From CAYXVU01 sp964468725 (GTDB lineage: Bacteria > Acidobacteriota > Blastocatellia > UBA7656), in NCBI GenBank assembly GCA_964468725.1, contig CAYXVU010000243.1, positions 1 through 9,050 of the forward strand: a stretch of DNA of 9,050 bases, in the 5' to 3' direction. The notes beneath the pieces were generated by a model, which saw nothing but the letters and a program-made list of their open reading frames with translations, was not told the origin of the DNA and did no database searches. The translations under genes were made by a program, and so were the position numbers. Below, one piece after another: positions 6,711 through 9,050 of the stretch (its first letter is position 1; each line of letters opens with the position of its first letter).

Positions 6711-8975
6711 ATGAAGACATCAATCTGCGCGACGAAGCGCGTGCGGCTTTGCCATGTGCGAGCCTTCAGTCTTTTTCTCGCCCTTACCGGCAATCTACTC
6801 TCCGTCTTCGCCCAACACTCGGTCGCCTCGGCAACACTGAGCGGGATGATCGAAGACAGTAACGGAGCCGCCATCGTTCAGGCTCGCATTACGGCGACCA
6901 ACCTCGAGACAAACCTTTCATGGTCGGCGATGAGCGACGAGCAGGGGCGCTACCGGTTGCTCTTTCTTCCGGTCGGCAACTATGAACTCAAAGCGGAACG
7001 CGAAGGGTTCACAGCTCGCAGTCAACGATTGACGCTCACCATCGGTCAATCTCTCGACCTACCACTGAGGCTATCGGTCGGGCAGGTAGCCGAAACCATT
7101 ACGGTCACAACCGATGCGGCGATCATTGAAACCGTGCGCACACAGATGACCGAAACCATTCGCCCGCGCGAAATCGCTGACTTGCCGCTCAACGGTCGCA
7201 ACTATCTCGATCTTGCCGCGCTCACCCCCGCCGTAACCCGCGCCAATCCAGTTGCCAATCAGCGATTCGCCGAAACCTCTGCTGTGCCGGGTACGCAAAT
7301 CTCCGTCGCCGGTCAGCGCAACATCAATAATGGCTTCGTCATTGACGGATTGTCGGCCAATGATGACGCCGCCGACTTACCCGGCACCTTCTTCAGTCAA
7401 GAGGTGATCCGCGAATTTCAAGTCATCACCTCTGGCGGCATCGCCGAATTCGGGCGCGCTTCGGCAGGCATTGTCAATGTCGTCACCCAATCGGGCGGCA
7501 GCGATTGGCGCGGCCAGCTCTACGGCTTTTTTCGCAATCAACGCTTCGATGCTCGCAACCCGCTTGCGCCGCGCAAAGACCCGTTGACGCAAACCCAATA
7601 CGGTGCAAGTTTCGGCGGCCCCTTGCACCGCGAACAAACTTTCTTGTTCACCAACTTTGAACAGACGCGGCTTAACAACTCCGTCGTCGTCACCATCCTG
7701 CCTGCCAACGTCACCGCCATTAACGCCGTCCTCGATCAAATCGGTTACCGAGGGCCGCGCATCAGCACCGGCATCACGGCGACCGGCTATGACACAACCA
7801 ATCTCTTTGCGCGCGGCGACCATCGCATCAATGCCGATCATTTGCTGACCGCGCGCTATAGTTTCTATGACATCGAAAGCCTCAATGCGCGCGGTGTCGG
7901 CGGACTGAATGCTGCCAGTCGCGGCACGGCGCTCGACAATCGTGACCAGACAATTGCTCTCGGCGAAGTGGCGACCCTCTCAACGCGCCTCGCCAACGAA
8001 GCGCGGTTTCAGTTCACGCGCAGCCGATTGGGTGCGCCGCCCAATGATCTGATCGGCCCCGCCATTTCGATTGCCGGAGTCGCCAATCTCGGAACCTCGA
8101 CCAATTCGCCGACCGGGCGCGATATTGACCTGTACGAAGTCGCCGACAACCTGTCTCTCGAACGCAGCACGCACGCGCTCAAATTCGGCGCGGACTTTCT
8201 TTACAACCGCGTCAACATCACCTTCCCCGGCGCATTGCAGGGCGCATACACCTTCGCTTCGCTGACCGCTTTGCAACAAGGAACCTATGTCACCTTTCAA
8301 CAAGCCTTCGGCGAACCGACGCAATTCCAATCCAATCCGAACTTCGGGCTGTTCACCCAAGATGCATGGCGAGCGCGACCCACTTTGACCTTTAACGCAG
8401 GCTTGCGTTACGACCTGCAATGGTTGCCTGACCCGATTCAAACCGATGCTGACAACCTGTCACCGCGACTCGGTCTCGCCTATGCGCCAGGGGATCGCAA
8501 GACGGTCATTCGCGCCAGCTATGGGCTCTACTTCGAACGGCTGCCGCTGCGTGCCACTTCGAACGCGTTGCAACGCGATGGCACGAAGTACCGCGTCGCC
8601 TCTTTTTCATTCGGGCAGTCGGGCGCGCCGGTCTTTCCGAATGTTGCGGCGGTCTTTCCGCAAGGGTTTCGCCCTTCGATCACGACCATTGACCCGAAGA
8701 TCGAAAATGCCTACGCGCAACAAGCCAATCTGCAAATCGAACGCGAATTGACACCGACGACTTCGGTATCGGTCGGCTACCTGCACACGCGCGGGCTGCA
8801 TTTGATCTTGTCGCGCAACGCCAATGTGCCGCGCTTCCCGGCTTCGGCGGGAATACCCAATCTCGGCAGACCCGACCCGAATTTTGCTAACATCGGCAGG
8901 TTTGAAAGCTCCGGCAATTCCTACTACAACGGATTGACAGTTTCGCTCAATCGGCGCTTCAGCGGGTGGGCGTGA
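6711..8975 (+). CDS. Oar-like TonB-dependent receptor with carboxypeptidase-regulatory-like domain, interrupted by in-frame stop
   Basis: The 754 codons before the stop encode most of an outer-membrane TonB-dependent transporter. A signal peptide (1-34, ending SVFA-Q) is followed by a carboxypeptidase-regulatory-like beta-sandwich (about 42-123, with DEQGRYRLLFLPVGNYEL). A TonB-box-like ETITVTT (128-134) comes next, then the plug domain with LPLNGRNYLDLAALTP (158-173), DGLSAND and EFGRASAGIVNVVTQSGG (246-263). Beta-barrel strands start near 266 (WRGQLYGFFRN) and include FTQDAWRARPTLTFNAGLRYD. Oar-like receptors usually run to about 950-1,150 residues, so the barrel is incomplete at the TGA (8973-8975) and the C-terminal strand needed for BAM-dependent assembly is absent. 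Receptor sequence resumes in the same frame after the TGA. The substrate is unknown; the family is linked to import or export of large compounds, glycans, proteins or metal complexes. The preceding Cys-rich gene may be its partner. Confidence 0.9.
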   Translation: MKTSICATKRVRLCHVRAFSLFLALTGNLLSVFAQHSVASATLSGMIEDSNGAAIVQARITATNLETNLSWSAMSDEQGRYRLLFLPVGNYELKAEREGFTARSQRLTLTIGQSLDLPLRLSVGQVAETITVTTDAAIIETVRTQMTETIRPREIADLPLNGRNYLDLAALTPAVTRANPVANQRFAETSAVPGTQISVAGQRNINNGFVIDGLSANDDAADLPGTFFSQEVIREFQVITSGGIAEFGRASAGIVNVVTQSGGSDWRGQLYGFFRNQRFDARNPLAPRKDPLTQTQYGASFGGPLHREQTFLFTNFEQTRLNNSVVVTILPANVTAINAVLDQIGYRGPRISTGITATGYDTTNLFARGDHRINADHLLTARYSFYDIESLNARGVGGLNAASRGTALDNRDQTIALGEVATLSTRLANEARFQFTRSRLGAPPNDLIGPAISIAGVANLGTSTNSPTGRDIDLYEVADNLSLERSTHALKFGADFLYNRVNITFPGALQGAYTFASLTALQQGTYVTFQQAFGEPTQFQSNPNFGLFTQDAWRARPTLTFNAGLRYDLQWLPDPIQTDADNLSPRLGLAYAPGDRKTVIRASYGLYFERLPLRATSNALQRDGTKYRVASFSFGQSGAPVFPNVAAVFPQGFRPSITTIDPKIENAYAQQANLQIERELTPTTSVSVGYLHTRGLHLILSRNANVPRFPASAGIPNLGRPDPNFANIGRFESSGNSYYNGLTVSLNRRFSGWA

Positions 8976-9050
8976 TTGCGCCTCTCCTACACATTGTCGA
9001 AGGCAATTGATAACGCGGGCAACGCCTTCTTCTTTTCGCCGCAAAACAAT
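8973..9050 (+). pseudogene. In-frame TGA and continuing receptor frame (cut by window end)
   Basis: After the TGA the same frame stays open for 25 codons to the window edge and reads LRLSYTLSKAIDNAG and on to SPQNN. This is the usual barrel segment following the NRRFSGWA that precedes the stop (family pattern RRFSxGxxxxxSYTxSKAIDN). The stop therefore interrupts a homologous frame and is not its natural end. CGA (Arg) to TGA is a single transition that would explain it. Possible causes are a recent nonsense mutation or a base-call error in the assembly. Confidence 0.75.

Noticed and set aside
8973..8975. TGA as a selenocysteine codon
   Set aside because: The family has no Cys or Sec at this barrel position; Arg or another polar residue is expected. 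No SECIS-like hairpin is evident just downstream.

Overview
The window looks like chromosomal DNA of a Gram-negative, outer-membrane bacterium, most likely an acidobacterium (Blastocatellia-like). The basis is an Oar-like TonB-dependent receptor with an N-terminal carboxypeptidase-regulatory-like domain, a family greatly expanded in Acidobacteriota, together with an LPS heptosyltransferase and a moderately GC-rich composition. The lineage is an inference, since no rRNA or tRNA gene is present.

Layout. Positions 1-4563 are read on the minus strand, in transcription order: an ADP-heptose:LPS heptosyltransferase (waaC-like, 4563-3505); a small multi-pass methyltransferase of the isoprenylcysteine carboxylmethyltransferase type (3473-2853), close behind it; an exported DUF3108 protein (2811-1933); and, after a 239-bp gap, a large membrane-anchored STAND-type P-loop NTPase (1693 to the left edge), whose 3' end is cut off. 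The last gene is easy to miss because its frame runs off the window. Positions 4662-9050 are read on the plus strand: dxr of the MEP isoprenoid pathway (4662-5843), a small exported cysteine-rich protein of unknown function (6102-6521), and the TonB-dependent receptor (6711 onward).

How the genes fit together. waaC and dxr diverge from a 98-bp region holding a candidate promoter for each. waaC, the methyltransferase and the DUF3108 gene form a plausible cell-envelope cluster. The Cys-rich protein and the receptor are adjacent, co-directional and both exported, so they may act together, but the substrate cannot be read from the sequence. The receptor frame has an in-frame TGA at 8973-8975, after which clear receptor sequence continues to the window end. 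It is therefore a pseudogene, a strain-specific nonsense allele or a sequencing error.

There is no gene-free stretch over 300 bp. The gaps at 1694-1932, 5844-6101 and 6522-6710 hold only candidate promoters or a ribosome binding site; I saw no convincing terminator, riboswitch, tRNA, insertion sequence or CRISPR array. The points most worth a second look are the membrane STAND ATPase, the Cys-rich protein/receptor pair and the nonsense codon in the receptor.
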